64,000 bases of DNA from positions 496,001 to 560,000 of the forward strand of contig NZ_RBIR01000002.1 of the NCBI RefSeq assembly GCF_003634095.1, read 5' to 3'. A program made the translations under genes and the position numbers. Origin of the DNA: Arthrobacter oryzae (GTDB taxonomy: Bacteria; Actinomycetota; Actinomycetes; Actinomycetales; Micrococcaceae). The notes below the pieces were generated by a model. It was not told the origin of the DNA, did no database searches, and saw nothing but the letters and a program-made list of their open reading frames with translations. Within the stretch, counting starts at the first letter, position 1; each line of letters begins with the position of its first letter. This document shows, one piece after another, positions 34,923-42,887 of this stretch.

Positions 34923-35762
34923 ATGACACATGAAGAGTCCGGAATGGAAGCCCTTTTAGGCGACGCCGCCGACGCCGCCGAGGCAGCGTCGGACAGCCCC
35001 GTACTCGACGTCGTCGCGCGTTCCGGATTCGCCGTGATGGCGCTGCTGCATGTGATCATCGGGGCGATCGCCGTCGCCCTGGTCCTGGGTGCCCCCGGGC
35101 AGGCCGAACCCTCCGGCGCCATTGAACAACTCGATGCCAACCCCTGGGGTCCGGCCGTGATGTGGGCGGCCTGCGTCGGGTGCGCGGGGCTTGCGCTCTG
35201 GCAGCTGAGCGAAGCGACCCTGCGGGCCCGCCACCTGCCGCGGGGTGAGCGGCTGGGCAAACTCGTCTCCTCGGGCTTCCTCGCGATTGCCTATGGCAGC
35301 GTCGGGCTGAGCTTCGTCGGCTTCGCTCTTGGCCAGCCCGGCGACTCAGGCGATTCGACCCGGGACTTCAGTGCCACGGTCATCCGCAGCCCCTTCGGCA
35401 CACCGGTCCTGATCGGTCTCGGCCTGACCATCATGGGGATCGGCGTGTACTTCATCGTCAAAGGCCTCGGAAAGAAGTTCAAAGAGGAACTGCACCGGTT
35501 CGAGGGGACCCGTCGCGGCAAGCTGATCAGCGCCCTCGGAGTCGCGGGCCACGTGGCGAAAGGGCTGGCGCTGATCCTGACGGGGCTGTTGTTCGTGGTC
35601 GCCGCGGCAACCAATGATCCCGACTCGTCCACCGGCTTGGACGGCAGCCTCAAGGCGCTCCGGGACCATCCCTTCGGCCCTTACCTGCTCCTGGCGATCG
35701 GGGCGGGATTTATCGCCTACGGCGGATTCGCGCTGGTGCGCGCCCGCTTCGGACGGATGTAA
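34923..35762 (+). CDS. DUF1206 family membrane protein
   Basis: A 279-residue integral membrane protein with six predicted helices in three pairs, as in DUF1206: VVARSGFAVMALLHVIIGAI, WAACVGCAGLALWQLSEATL, KLVSSGFLAIAYGSVGLSFV, LIGLGLTIMGIGVYFIVKGL, LGVAGHVAKGLALILTGLLF and LLLAIGAGFIAYGGFALVRA. The repeated R(S/A)GF / G(H/Y) pattern reflects internal duplication. Function is unknown. The ATG at 34923 has no strong ribosome-binding site; the ATG at 34944 is another possibility. It is divergent from the 178-residue membrane protein. Confidence 0.85.
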   Translation: MTHEESGMEALLGDAADAAEAASDSPVLDVVARSGFAVMALLHVIIGAIAVALVLGAPGQAEPSGAIEQLDANPWGPAVMWAACVGCAGLALWQLSEATLRARHLPRGERLGKLVSSGFLAIAYGSVGLSFVGFALGQPGDSGDSTRDFSATVIRSPFGTPVLIGLGLTIMGIGVYFIVKGLGKKFKEELHRFEGTRRGKLISALGVAGHVAKGLALILTGLLFVVAAATNDPDSSTGLDGSLKALRDHPFGPYLLLAIGAGFIAYGGFALVRARFGRM

Positions 35763-35876
35763 CTCAACGTCGAGGTAGCGGGTTCCTTGTTGGAGGCCGC
35801 CAGCGGGACTATCGTGGTGCTACCCCTCGGGCCCAGCTGGGACGGCCGCCGGCGGCAGGTCTCGCAGAGGTATGCC

Positions 35877-36458
35877 ATGAGTTACGTTCCGGTCAGCAGG
35901 CGCACGATCAGACGGCACCGTGAGTCCGAGCGGTCCACAAGGCGCCTCGTCGCCGTCCTGTGCGCAGCGGCCGCCGTAGCCTGGCTGCTGTCGGTCACGA
36001 TGTCCACGGCAGTGCACGTCGACACCTTTGCCTACAACATCGCCGTTGTGCTGCACGTGCTCTTCCTCGTGGTGGCCTTCGGCGCCATCATCCTGGTGGA
36101 CTGGCACGGCTTCCTGTGGCTCATCGGCAGACGCGAACTGAGCGAAATCATCCGGCTCGACGGGGCGGCCACGCCGCTGATCTGGGGCGGCCTGGCCGGC
36201 ATGCTGGCCACCGGCGTGTTCCTGAACCCGCACCTGACCAACCCTATGACCGACGTCAAGCTCGCCGCCGTCCTCGTGCTCAGCCTCAACGGGATCCTGC
36301 TCATCCCGCTCATGCGGCGGCTGGCCCGGCTGCCGTCCGATTCCTCGTTCACGGACCTCACCGTCGGCCAGAGGGCGCACATGATGTCGTGCCTGCTGAT
36401 TTCGCAGCTGTGCTGGTGGACGGCGATCATGATCGGGTTCATCAACGCGCAGTTCTGA
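35877..36458 (+). CDS. Four-helix membrane protein of unknown function
   Basis: A 193-residue membrane protein with an Arg-rich cytoplasmic N-terminus (SRRTIRRHRESERSTRR) and about five hydrophobic segments, including LVAVLCAAAAVAWLLSV, VVLHVLFLVVAFGAIILVDW and LIWGGLAGMLATGVFL. Histidines occur in or near the helices (VLHVLF, DWHGF, NPHLT), but no haem or metal motif is certain. I chose the ATG at 35877, with GAGG 7 nt upstream. It converges on topoisomerase IB, leaving 19 nt between stops. No family is recognised. Confidence 0.7.
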   Translation: MSYVPVSRRTIRRHRESERSTRRLVAVLCAAAAVAWLLSVTMSTAVHVDTFAYNIAVVLHVLFLVVAFGAIILVDWHGFLWLIGRRELSEIIRLDGAATPLIWGGLAGMLATGVFLNPHLTNPMTDVKLAAVLVLSLNGILLIPLMRRLARLPSDSSFTDLTVGQRAHMMSCLLISQLCWWTAIMIGFINAQF

Positions 36459-36477
36459 AAGCCAGCTCCGCAGCGGC

Positions 36478-37500
36478 CTAGGCCGGACGGTTCTTCGCTG
36501 GCAGGGCCTTGGCCGGCAGCGGGACCACGTCACCTTCCTGGTAGAGCAGGGCCCGGACCTCGGATTCGGCGGAATCCAGCCGCTTGGGGTCAATGGTCTC
36601 CGCGGCTGCGAAATGGTCAAGCAGCCGGGGGTCCACGTAGCTCTTGCGGGCGATCGACGGCGTATTGCCCAGCACCGCGGACGCATCGACCATGGCCCGG
36701 CTCACGGCACGTTTGCGGCCGGCCACCTTGGCCTGCGGCCCGCTCCGGGCCAGGCTGACGGCGGCCGCCACCGTTCCCCGAAGGGTGCGGAAGTCCTTGG
36801 CAGTGAAGTCCTCCCCCGTGCGCTCTTTGACGTACTCGTTGATGTCCGCGCTGGACACCGGATGCCAGTGCCTGCCCTCCTTGTAGGCCAGCAGGCGGCC
36901 GTTTCCGCCGCGTCGCTTGAGCTGGCGCACGACGGCGACGAGGTCGGCGTCGTCGATCCGTGACTCCCAGGTTTTGCCGCTCTTGGCGGGGAAACTGAGC
37001 CGGAGCTCGTCCTTGCGCACCCTGACGTGGGCGCACAACAGCGTGGCCAGGCCGTGACTGCCGTTCTCGTTGGTGTAGCGCTCGGAGCCCACCCTGAGCG
37101 AGCCGCTGTCCAGCATCCGGAACGCGGCCGCCAGCACCCGCTCCCGGGTGAGCCCCTCGGAGCGCAGGTCCATGGTCACGCGGCGGCGCGCCGTGGGGAG
37201 CGTTTCGGCCAACTGCAGGGCCCGGTCGAACTTGAGCCGGTCCTTCTTCTCCCGCCATCCCGGATGGTAGATGTACTGCCGGCGGCCGACTGCATCCAGC
37301 CCCGTCGCCTGGATATGCCCGTTCTCGTACGGGGCTATCCAGACATCCGACCAGGCCGGCGGAATACCGATGCGCTCCAGCCGCTCGCGCACCGGACCGG
37401 GCGGCAGCGTGGCCCCGTCGAGGTCCCGGTAGCTAAAGCCGGTCCCGGCGGGGACCCGGCGGTACCCGCGGCCGGACGCGTTGCTGTGACGGAGCCTCAC
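36478..37500 (-). CDS. Type IB DNA topoisomerase (poxvirus-like)
   Basis: A 340-residue topoisomerase IB that relaxes supercoils through a 3'-phosphotyrosine. The N-terminal domain has GFSYRDLDGATLPPG and IPPAWSDVWI with HIQATGLDAVGRRQYIYH. Catalytic residues are in LRSEGLTRERVLA, the R/K region and TAKDFRTLRGT; the nucleophile tyrosine is in SIARKSYVDPRLLDHF. These motifs separate it from tyrosine integrases. The product is full length for bacterial TopIB. Its upstream region carries the shared 19-bp motif 36 nt from the start, suggesting stress-linked expression. Confidence 0.92.
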   Translation of the reverse strand: MRLRHSNASGRGYRRVPAGTGFSYRDLDGATLPPGPVRERLERIGIPPAWSDVWIAPYENGHIQATGLDAVGRRQYIYHPGWREKKDRLKFDRALQLAETLPTARRRVTMDLRSEGLTRERVLAAAFRMLDSGSLRVGSERYTNENGSHGLATLLCAHVRVRKDELRLSFPAKSGKTWESRIDDADLVAVVRQLKRRGGNGRLLAYKEGRHWHPVSSADINEYVKERTGEDFTAKDFRTLRGTVAAAVSLARSGPQAKVAGRKRAVSRAMVDASAVLGNTPSIARKSYVDPRLLDHFAAAETIDPKRLDSAESEVRALLYQEGDVVPLPAKALPAKNRPA

Positions 37501-37535
37501 TGGGGCCCCCTGCGCGAAACGTGCTCATCCATAAC

Positions 37536-37554
37536 GGTAAGCCTACTGACTACC
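37536..37554 (-). promoter_or_regulatory. 19-bp motif upstream of topoisomerase IB
   Basis: On the gene's strand GGTAGTCAGTAGGCTTACC; consensus with 34807-34825 is GGTNNTNAGTANGCTTACC. It begins 36 nt upstream of the start codon, in the core-promoter zone. Confidence 0.5.
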
Positions 37555-37577
37555 GCCCGTCTTGCCACGTCAGCAAA

Positions 37578-37640
37578 CAACGCGGGGTCACTTCGCGCCC
37601 ATGTTCCCGTCCGGGATGGGCGCGAAGTGACCCCGCGTTG
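37578..37640. repeat. Dispersed inverted repeat, copy 2
   Basis: Perfect 25-bp arms (37578-37602 and 37616-37640) with a 13-nt loop, the same loop length as copy 1. The outer core CAACGCGGGGTCACTT is shared by all copies. It separates two minus-strand genes. Confidence 0.9.
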
Positions 37641-37674
37641 GGCTGTGCTGTGCGGGTTGTGCTGTGGGCGGGGG

Positions 37675-39141
37675 CTAGACCTCCGCGGCCACTCCGCCGC
37701 GGGAGATCTCCACCATCTCCTCGCGCGGGACCACCTTGATGCGCTCACGGGCGACCTCGACGCCGTGCGAGGCGCCGGCAGCCGTCGCCGTCTCGCCGAG
37801 GCCACGTTCGTGGGCGTCGAGCGCCAGCCAGCCTTCCCAGCTCGTGTACTGGATGCCGCGGCCGGCCAGGAGTTCGACGATCGCCTCCGGGGCGGGCGCC
37901 GCGGCCAGCGGCAGGTTTTCGCGGTCCTCGAGGAGGTAGGTCACGGTTTCCAGGGCGTCGCCCTTGGTGTGGCCGATCAGACCCACCGGTCCGCGCTTGA
38001 TCCAGCCGGTCGCGTAGATTCCCGGCACGTGGGTGCCGGCGGCGTCCAGAACGCGGCCGCCGTCGTTCGGCACAACACCCTTGCTGTGGTCGAACTCTAC
38101 CTCGGGCAGCGCCGAGCCGAAGTAGCCGATGGCGCGGTACACGGCCTGGACCGGGTAGTCGACAAACTCGCCGGTGCCGCGGGCGTTGCCGGTGCCATCC
38201 AGTTCGGTGCGCTCGAACTTGATCCCGGCGACGCGTCCGGGAGCCTCGGCGCCGTCGTAGATCTCGACCGGGCTGTGCAGGAAGTGCAGGTGCAGGCGGC
38301 GGGAAGCCTTGAGCTCGGAAAGGTCTTCCGGCTGTTCGGCAATCCAGTTGGTGAGCGTGCCCACCATGGTCTTGGTCTGGTTGTTGCTCTGGATCTGCCG
38401 GTCGGACTCGGCGTCGAACTCGAAGTCCTCGGCATAGAGGATGATGTCGACGTCCTTGGAGTGGGACAGTTCGCGCAGCTCCAGCGGCGTGAACTTCACC
38501 TGGGCCGGGCCGCGGCGGCCGAACACGTGGACGTCTGTGACGGGCGAGGACTTCAGCCCGGCGTAGACGTTGTCCGGGATTTCCGAGACGAGGAGGTCGT
38601 CGGCGTGCTTGGAGAGCATGCGGGCCACGTCCAGGGCCACGTTGCCGTTGCCGATGACCGCGATTTCCTTGGCCTCCAGCGGCCAGTCGCGGGACACATC
38701 GGGGTGCCCGTCGTACCAGGAGACGAAGTCCGCGCCGCCGTACGAGCCCTCGAGCTCGATGCCGGGGATGTTCAGGTCCGCGTCCTTGATGGCGCCGGTG
38801 GCAAAGATGACGGCGTCGTAATGCGTGCGGAGATCGTCGATGGACAGGTCCGTGCCGTAGTCCACGTTGCCGAAGAAGCGGATGTCGCCGCGGTCCAGGA
38901 CCTTGTGCAGGGCGTTGACGATGCCCTTGATGCGGGGGTGGTCGGGGGCCACGCCGTAGCGGATCAGGCCGTAGGGTGCCGGGTAGCGGTCGAAGAGGTC
39001 GATGCTGACGGTGAGTTCACCGCTCTTGACGGCCTCGCTCTTGGTCAGGATGTCCGCGGCGTAGACGCCGGCGGGGCCGGAACCGACGACGGCGACGCGC
39101 AGCGGGCGGGCGGCGGTTCCTACAGGGGTGTTCGTTGACAC
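37675..39141 (-). CDS. NADPH-ferredoxin/adrenodoxin-type reductase (FprA family), copy 2
   Basis: A 488-residue FAD protein closely similar to the copy at 7354-8802 throughout. It has VAVVGSGPAGVYAADIL, PYGLIRYGVAPDHPRIKGI, VIGNGNVALDVARML and YATGWIKRGPVGLIGHTKGD. Divergence is concentrated in the C-terminal tail and around residues 240-280. It lies directly downstream of the siroheme synthase gene and in the sulfur region, so it is the likely donor of reduced ferredoxin to the sulfite reductase at 48910; that assignment is by context. Confidence 0.92.
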   Translation of the reverse strand: MSTNTPVGTAARPLRVAVVGSGPAGVYAADILTKSEAVKSGELTVSIDLFDRYPAPYGLIRYGVAPDHPRIKGIVNALHKVLDRGDIRFFGNVDYGTDLSIDDLRTHYDAVIFATGAIKDADLNIPGIELEGSYGGADFVSWYDGHPDVSRDWPLEAKEIAVIGNGNVALDVARMLSKHADDLLVSEIPDNVYAGLKSSPVTDVHVFGRRGPAQVKFTPLELRELSHSKDVDIILYAEDFEFDAESDRQIQSNNQTKTMVGTLTNWIAEQPEDLSELKASRRLHLHFLHSPVEIYDGAEAPGRVAGIKFERTELDGTGNARGTGEFVDYPVQAVYRAIGYFGSALPEVEFDHSKGVVPNDGGRVLDAAGTHVPGIYATGWIKRGPVGLIGHTKGDALETVTYLLEDRENLPLAAAPAPEAIVELLAGRGIQYTSWEGWLALDAHERGLGETATAAGASHGVEVARERIKVVPREEMVEISRGGVAAEV

Positions 39142-39230
39142 GGCTGTGTTCCTTTGTTCTTCTGCATCCGTTGCTCCATGACCGCCCTCTTGAGGCTTGA
39201 TAACGGCAGTTGTGGAGCAATCGACGGGTG

Positions 39231-40523
39231 TTAGGGGGTCAGTACGCGGGTCTTGGTGGTGCGCGGGGCGTTCGGGGTGGTGGTGCTGTAGTCCGCGACC
39301 TTGAAATGCGCGGGCGCGAACGGGCTGACCCGGACGACGTCGCCGATCACGATCACGGCCGGGTTCGCAACACCTGCGGCCTCGGCCTGGTCCGCGATGG
39401 TCCCGAGCGTCCCGATGGTCACCCGCTGGTCCGGCAGGTATCCATTCTCTACGATGCCAACCGGCGTGCCTGCTGGCAAACCGGCGTGCGCCAGGGAGGC
39501 CGCGGATTCGCGCAGCTGACCCACGCCCATGAGCAGGATCACGGTGTGGTCGGCGCGGGCCGGGACCTCGGAGAGCTCCTCGTGGCCGGTGACCACGCTG
39601 AAGCCCTTGGCCAGTCCGCGGTGCGTGACGGGGATACCTGCGGCGGCGGGGACGGAGATCGCGGAGGTGACACCGGGGACCACTTCGACGTCGACGTCGT
39701 TCTGCCGGCAGAATTCGGCCTCCTCGCCGCCGCGGCCCAGGACGTACGGGTCACCGCCCTTGAGCCGGACCACGCGGTGGCCCTGTCGGGCTTCAGCGAC
39801 GAGGATGGCATTGATCTCGGCCTGCGGCACCGGGTGGTGGCCCGGGGTCTTGCCGACCTCGATCACCCGGACGTCGGGGGCCAATTCGGCCAGGAGCTCG
39901 CGGGGGCCGAGGCGGTCCGCCACCACGACGTCGGCCTGGCCCAGGAGCCGGCGGCCGCGGACGGTGATGAGTCCGCTGTCTCCCGGTCCGCCGCCCACGA
40001 GGGCAACGGAACCTGCTCCGGTGGTTGCGCCGGTGCCCGAAAGACGGTGCCGGCGCAGCGGCAGGTCTCCGGTTTCCAGAGCCGTGGCGACGGCGTCGCG
40101 CAGGGCCATGGCGCGGCGCGGGTCTCCCCCGGCGTTGACGGCGATCTTGACGTCGTCCACCACGGCGACGGCTGGCGTCCAGGCGGCGGACGCTTCGTGG
40201 TCGGAGGCGTTGACGCACCAGATGCGCTGCGCCTCGGCGTCGGCCGAGACCTGCGCGTCGACGGCGGCGTCGCCCGTGGCAGTCTGGACGAACCAGACGG
40301 CGCCGACGTCGGACGGGCGGTAGGGCCGCGGCTCCCAGGCCAGGAGGCCGGCGTCGGCGAGGCGGGAGAGCGCCGGGCAGGCAGCCGGGGCCACAACCGT
40401 GACGAGGGCTCCGGCGTCGAGCAGTCCCTTGGCGCGCCGCGCGGCCACGGGACCCCCGCCTACCACCAGCACGGGACGGCCGAGGAGGCGCAGCGCCGTG
40501 GGGTAAATGTCCTGAATTGCCAT
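39231..40523 (-). CDS. cysG: Siroheme synthase: precorrin-2 dehydrogenase plus uroporphyrinogen-III methyltransferase
   Basis: A 430-residue fusion. The N-terminal ~155 residues resemble CysG-N/Met8: VLVVGGGPVAARRAKGLLDA is the NAD site, and VNASDHEASAAWTPAVAVVD and VNAGGDPRRAMALRD follow. The rest is a SUMT: SVALVGGGPGDSGLITVRG, VVADRLGPRELL, RLKGGDPYVLGRGGEEAEF and VTSAISVPAAAGIPVTHRG. It would turn uroporphyrinogen III into sirohydrochlorin; the chelatase is encoded at 50710. I chose the ATG at 40521-40523. It has no Shine-Dalgarno and lies 6 nt after a -10 hexamer, so the mRNA is probably leaderless. Confidence 0.92.
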   Translation of the reverse strand: MAIQDIYPTALRLLGRPVLVVGGGPVAARRAKGLLDAGALVTVVAPAACPALSRLADAGLLAWEPRPYRPSDVGAVWFVQTATGDAAVDAQVSADAEAQRIWCVNASDHEASAAWTPAVAVVDDVKIAVNAGGDPRRAMALRDAVATALETGDLPLRRHRLSGTGATTGAGSVALVGGGPGDSGLITVRGRRLLGQADVVVADRLGPRELLAELAPDVRVIEVGKTPGHHPVPQAEINAILVAEARQGHRVVRLKGGDPYVLGRGGEEAEFCRQNDVDVEVVPGVTSAISVPAAAGIPVTHRGLAKGFSVVTGHEELSEVPARADHTVILLMGVGQLRESAASLAHAGLPAGTPVGIVENGYLPDQRVTIGTLGTIADQAEAAGVANPAVIVIGDVVRVSPFAPAHFKVADYSTTTPNAPRTTKTRVLTP

Positions 40524-40529
40524 GCATCG

Positions 40530-40559
40530 ACGATAGGGCGGCGTCACAGAGCGGAACAA
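40530..40559 (-). promoter_or_regulatory. Predicted leaderless promoter of cysG
   Basis: TTGTTC and TATCGT separated by 18 bp, with 6 nt between the -10 hexamer and ATG. Spacing and the following CGATGC are identical to those of the sulfite reductase gene. Confidence 0.6.
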
Positions 40560-40667
40560 CGGTGGGGAAACACCAGTTCACGCAAGGTAATGCCGCGTCA
40601 CATAGCGCCGGCAGCCGGAAGGGGCCACCGCGGGCCGGGGGACCCGTCGGCTCGGCAGCCCTACGGC

Positions 40668-40964
40668 CTATTTCACGGCAATGAGCTCGATGAGTTTGAT
40701 GTCGGGGTCCTTGGCGAGCATGGCGGGACCGTGTTCGCCAAGGGCGGCGGGGATGGCACCGCCCAGATGGGCCTGCCGGTCCTCCTCGGTATCGAAGGTG
40801 TCGAAGATGCCGAAGGTGTTGTCGTTGACCCTAAAGGCGTACCAGGTCCGCGTGCCCGGCTCGGCCAGGACGATGTCGCGGCCGCCGTTGAGGAAGTCCC
40901 AAACGTCCTGTTCCTTCCCCGGCTTGGCTTCGACCAGTGCAAGCACTCCGAATTTTGGCGCCAC
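40668..40964 (-). CDS. Antibiotic biosynthesis monooxygenase (ABM) domain protein
   Basis: A 98-residue single-domain protein with the ABM ferredoxin-like fold: FGVLALVEAKPGKEQDVWDF, GTRTWYAFRVNDNTFGIFDT and HLGGAIPAALGEH. Such proteins are small homodimeric oxygenases or quinone-handling proteins; catalytic residues cannot be assigned here. I chose the GTG at 40962-40964 (VAPKFG) because GAGGAGA lies 6 nt upstream. It stands alone between cysG and the ABC transporter, separated from the latter by an inverted repeat. A role in sulfonate use is possible but has no sequence support. Confidence 0.8.
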   Translation of the reverse strand: MAPKFGVLALVEAKPGKEQDVWDFLNGGRDIVLAEPGTRTWYAFRVNDNTFGIFDTFDTEEDRQAHLGGAIPAALGEHGPAMLAKDPDIKLIELIAVK

Positions 40965-41060
40965 GGCTGTCTCCTCAGAATCGGATGGATCGGCCGGAAT
41001 CCGGCCTATAGCCGCGAGTGTAGGCCCGTCCCGGGATCCGGACAAGGCGTAGCAACAAAC

Positions 41061-41125
41061 GCAACGCGGGGTCACTTACGGCCCATAAACCCGGAGTTTA
41101 TGGGCCGTAAGTGACCCCGCGTTGC
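41061..41125. repeat. Dispersed inverted repeat, copy 3
   Basis: Perfect 30-bp arms (41061-41090 and 41096-41125) with a 5-nt loop. The outer CAACGCGGGGTCACTT is identical to copy 2, whereas the inner arm differs (ACGGCCCAT instead of CGCGCCCAT) while staying self-complementary. Confidence 0.9.
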
Positions 41126-41153
41126 TTTGGAGGGGGTGCTTGGGAGGGGTGCT

Positions 41154-42110
41154 TTAGCGAGTGCTCCCGGCCAGCAGGCCCCGGCGGCGGAGGAGCCGCT
41201 TTTCGATCGGGGCGAAGACGAGCAGTTCGATCAGGATGCCAACGGCAAGGATCAGCAGGATCGCGGACATCGCGATGGTCATGTCCGAGAGGTCGCGGCC
41301 CTGGTTCAGCATGGAGCCCAGGCCGAAGCCGATCGTGCCGCCGACGGCGATGATTTCCGCGGCCATCAGCGAGCGCCAGGAGAACGCCCACCCCTGTTTG
41401 AGGCCGCCCAGGTACCCGGGCAGCGCGGCCGGCAGGATGATCTGCAGGGCAAGCTGGAGCCGGGACGCGCCAAGGACCTTCCCGACGCTGCGGTACTGCG
41501 GCGGAATCTGGTCCACGCCGGAGATCAGGCCGTTGATGATCGACGGGATGGCACCCATGAACACCACGAAATAGACCGTTGCGTCCGTGAGGCCGAACCA
41601 GAGGATGGCCGCGGGCACCCATGCCACGGACGGAAGGACCTGCAGCCCGGAGATGAGCGGGCCGAACGCGCGTCTGAGCGGGGCCACCTGCGCCAGCAGG
41701 AGGCCCACCGGAGTCGCGACGACCACGCTGATCAGGAAGCCCACGACGCCGCGCTGCAGCGAGGTCCAGACGGCCTCCTGCAGCTTGCCCTCGCCCCACA
41801 GGGTTCCGACCTGGCCGATGACATCGAGGGGGCCGGGTACGAGGTCCCGCCGTTTGAAGCCCAGCGACACGTACAGCTGCCAGAGGATGACCAGCACCGC
41901 GAGCGCCGCCAGCGGCAGCAGGATCCGGCTCCAGTCGATGCGGGACTTGCGGATGGAGTCGGACTGCAGTGAATCGAGGCCCGCCTCGAGCTCGCGCAGG
42001 TCCTCCTTGCCGGTCGAGGAACGGGTCAGGGCGGCGTGGACCTTGCGGGTTTCGGCCGGAGCTTCCGCAGCGGCTTCGGCGTCCGCCACGGGGAGTTGGT
42101 TACTGAGCAT
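41154..42110 (-). CDS. ssuC: Sulfonate-type ABC transporter permease
   Basis: A 318-residue BPD-type permease of the nitrate/taurine/alkanesulfonate family. An N-terminal acidic cytoplasmic tail (~1-55) precedes six predicted helices; the coupling loop is the EAA-like SVGKVLGASRLQLALQIILP followed by AALPGYLGGLKQGWAFSWRS. The ATG at 42108-42110, with GAGGAGA 9 nt upstream, gives an 11-nt overlap with ssuB, consistent with coupling. Substrate is inferred from its place in a sulfur-assimilation region; nitrate/bicarbonate members of the family look similar. Confidence 0.85.
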   Translation of the reverse strand: MLSNQLPVADAEAAAEAPAETRKVHAALTRSSTGKEDLRELEAGLDSLQSDSIRKSRIDWSRILLPLAALAVLVILWQLYVSLGFKRRDLVPGPLDVIGQVGTLWGEGKLQEAVWTSLQRGVVGFLISVVVATPVGLLLAQVAPLRRAFGPLISGLQVLPSVAWVPAAILWFGLTDATVYFVVFMGAIPSIINGLISGVDQIPPQYRSVGKVLGASRLQLALQIILPAALPGYLGGLKQGWAFSWRSLMAAEIIAVGGTIGFGLGSMLNQGRDLSDMTIAMSAILLILAVGILIELLVFAPIEKRLLRRRGLLAGSTR

Positions 42111-42825
42111 GGCGGCGGATCTCCTCGCGTAGCCGGGCGGTGATTTCGCCGGTGAGCTGGCCGGCCAGGCCGGCGTCGGTGCGGTGCTCCTCGCTGACGT
42201 GCCATTCCTGCACCACGCGGCCCGGCCGGGAGGACAGGAGCAGCACGCGCTGGCCGAGCCTGACGGCCTCGCGGACGTTGTGGGTGACGAAGACGATGGT
42301 CCGGCCGGTTTCCTTCCAGATGCGTTCGAGCTCATCGTGGAGGAGGTCGCGTGTGATGGCGTCCAGCGCCGCGAAAGGCTCGTCCATCAGCAGCAGCTGC
42401 CGGTCCTGGGCCAGGGAACGGGCCAGGGCCACGCGCTGGCGCATCCCGCCGGACAGTTCGTGCGGCCGCTTGTCCCCCGCGCCGCCCAGGTGGACCAGCT
42501 CCAGCAGCTCTCCCGCCCGGACCCGGCGGTCGGCTTTCCCGACGCCACGCAGTTTCAGGGCCAGCTCGATGTTTTCCCGGGCCGTCAGCCACGGGAACAG
42601 GGCCGAGTCCTGGAACATGAAGGCGGCGCCGTCGCTGGGCACCTCGAGGGCGCCCGACGTCGGGGCTTCCAGTCCCGCCATGATGTTCAGCAGCGTGGAC
42701 TTGCCGCAGCCGGACGCACCGAGCAAGGCGACGAACTCGCCCTGCTCGATGGTGGCGTTGACGTCGTCCAGCACCGGGGCGCCGTCGCCGAAGCGCTTGC
42801 CCAGGTTTTCCAGTACGACTGGCAT
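42100..42825 (-). CDS. ssuB: Sulfonate-type ABC transporter ATP-binding protein
   Basis: A 241-residue ABC ATPase. Walker A LLGASGCGKSTLLN, Q-loop FMFQDSALFPWL, signature ELSGGMRQRVALARSLA, Walker B LLLMDEPFAALDAIT and H-loop FVTHNV are all intact. FPWL after the Q-loop is typical of the SsuB/TauB/NrtD family. I chose the ATG at 42823-42825 (MPVVLEN), with AAGGAC 7 nt upstream, over a GTG at 42870. It follows the binding-protein gene and overlaps ssuC. Confidence 0.88.
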   Translation of the reverse strand: MPVVLENLGKRFGDGAPVLDDVNATIEQGEFVALLGASGCGKSTLLNIMAGLEAPTSGALEVPSDGAAFMFQDSALFPWLTARENIELALKLRGVGKADRRVRAGELLELVHLGGAGDKRPHELSGGMRQRVALARSLAQDRQLLLMDEPFAALDAITRDLLHDELERIWKETGRTIVFVTHNVREAVRLGQRVLLLSSRPGRVVQEWHVSEEHRTDAGLAGQLTGEITARLREEIRRHAQ

Positions 42826-42887
42826 GGTCAGGTCCTTACTGTTGTGGCGGATATCTGGCGGCTGGCTCACAGCCGGAGGCGAGGGGG

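Noticed and set aside
36478..37500. Tyrosine recombinase/integrase
   Set aside because: KDFRTLRGT and the SIARKSYVDPRLLDHF motif with the TopIB N-terminal domain identify topoisomerase IB; there is no attachment site or mobile gene nearby.
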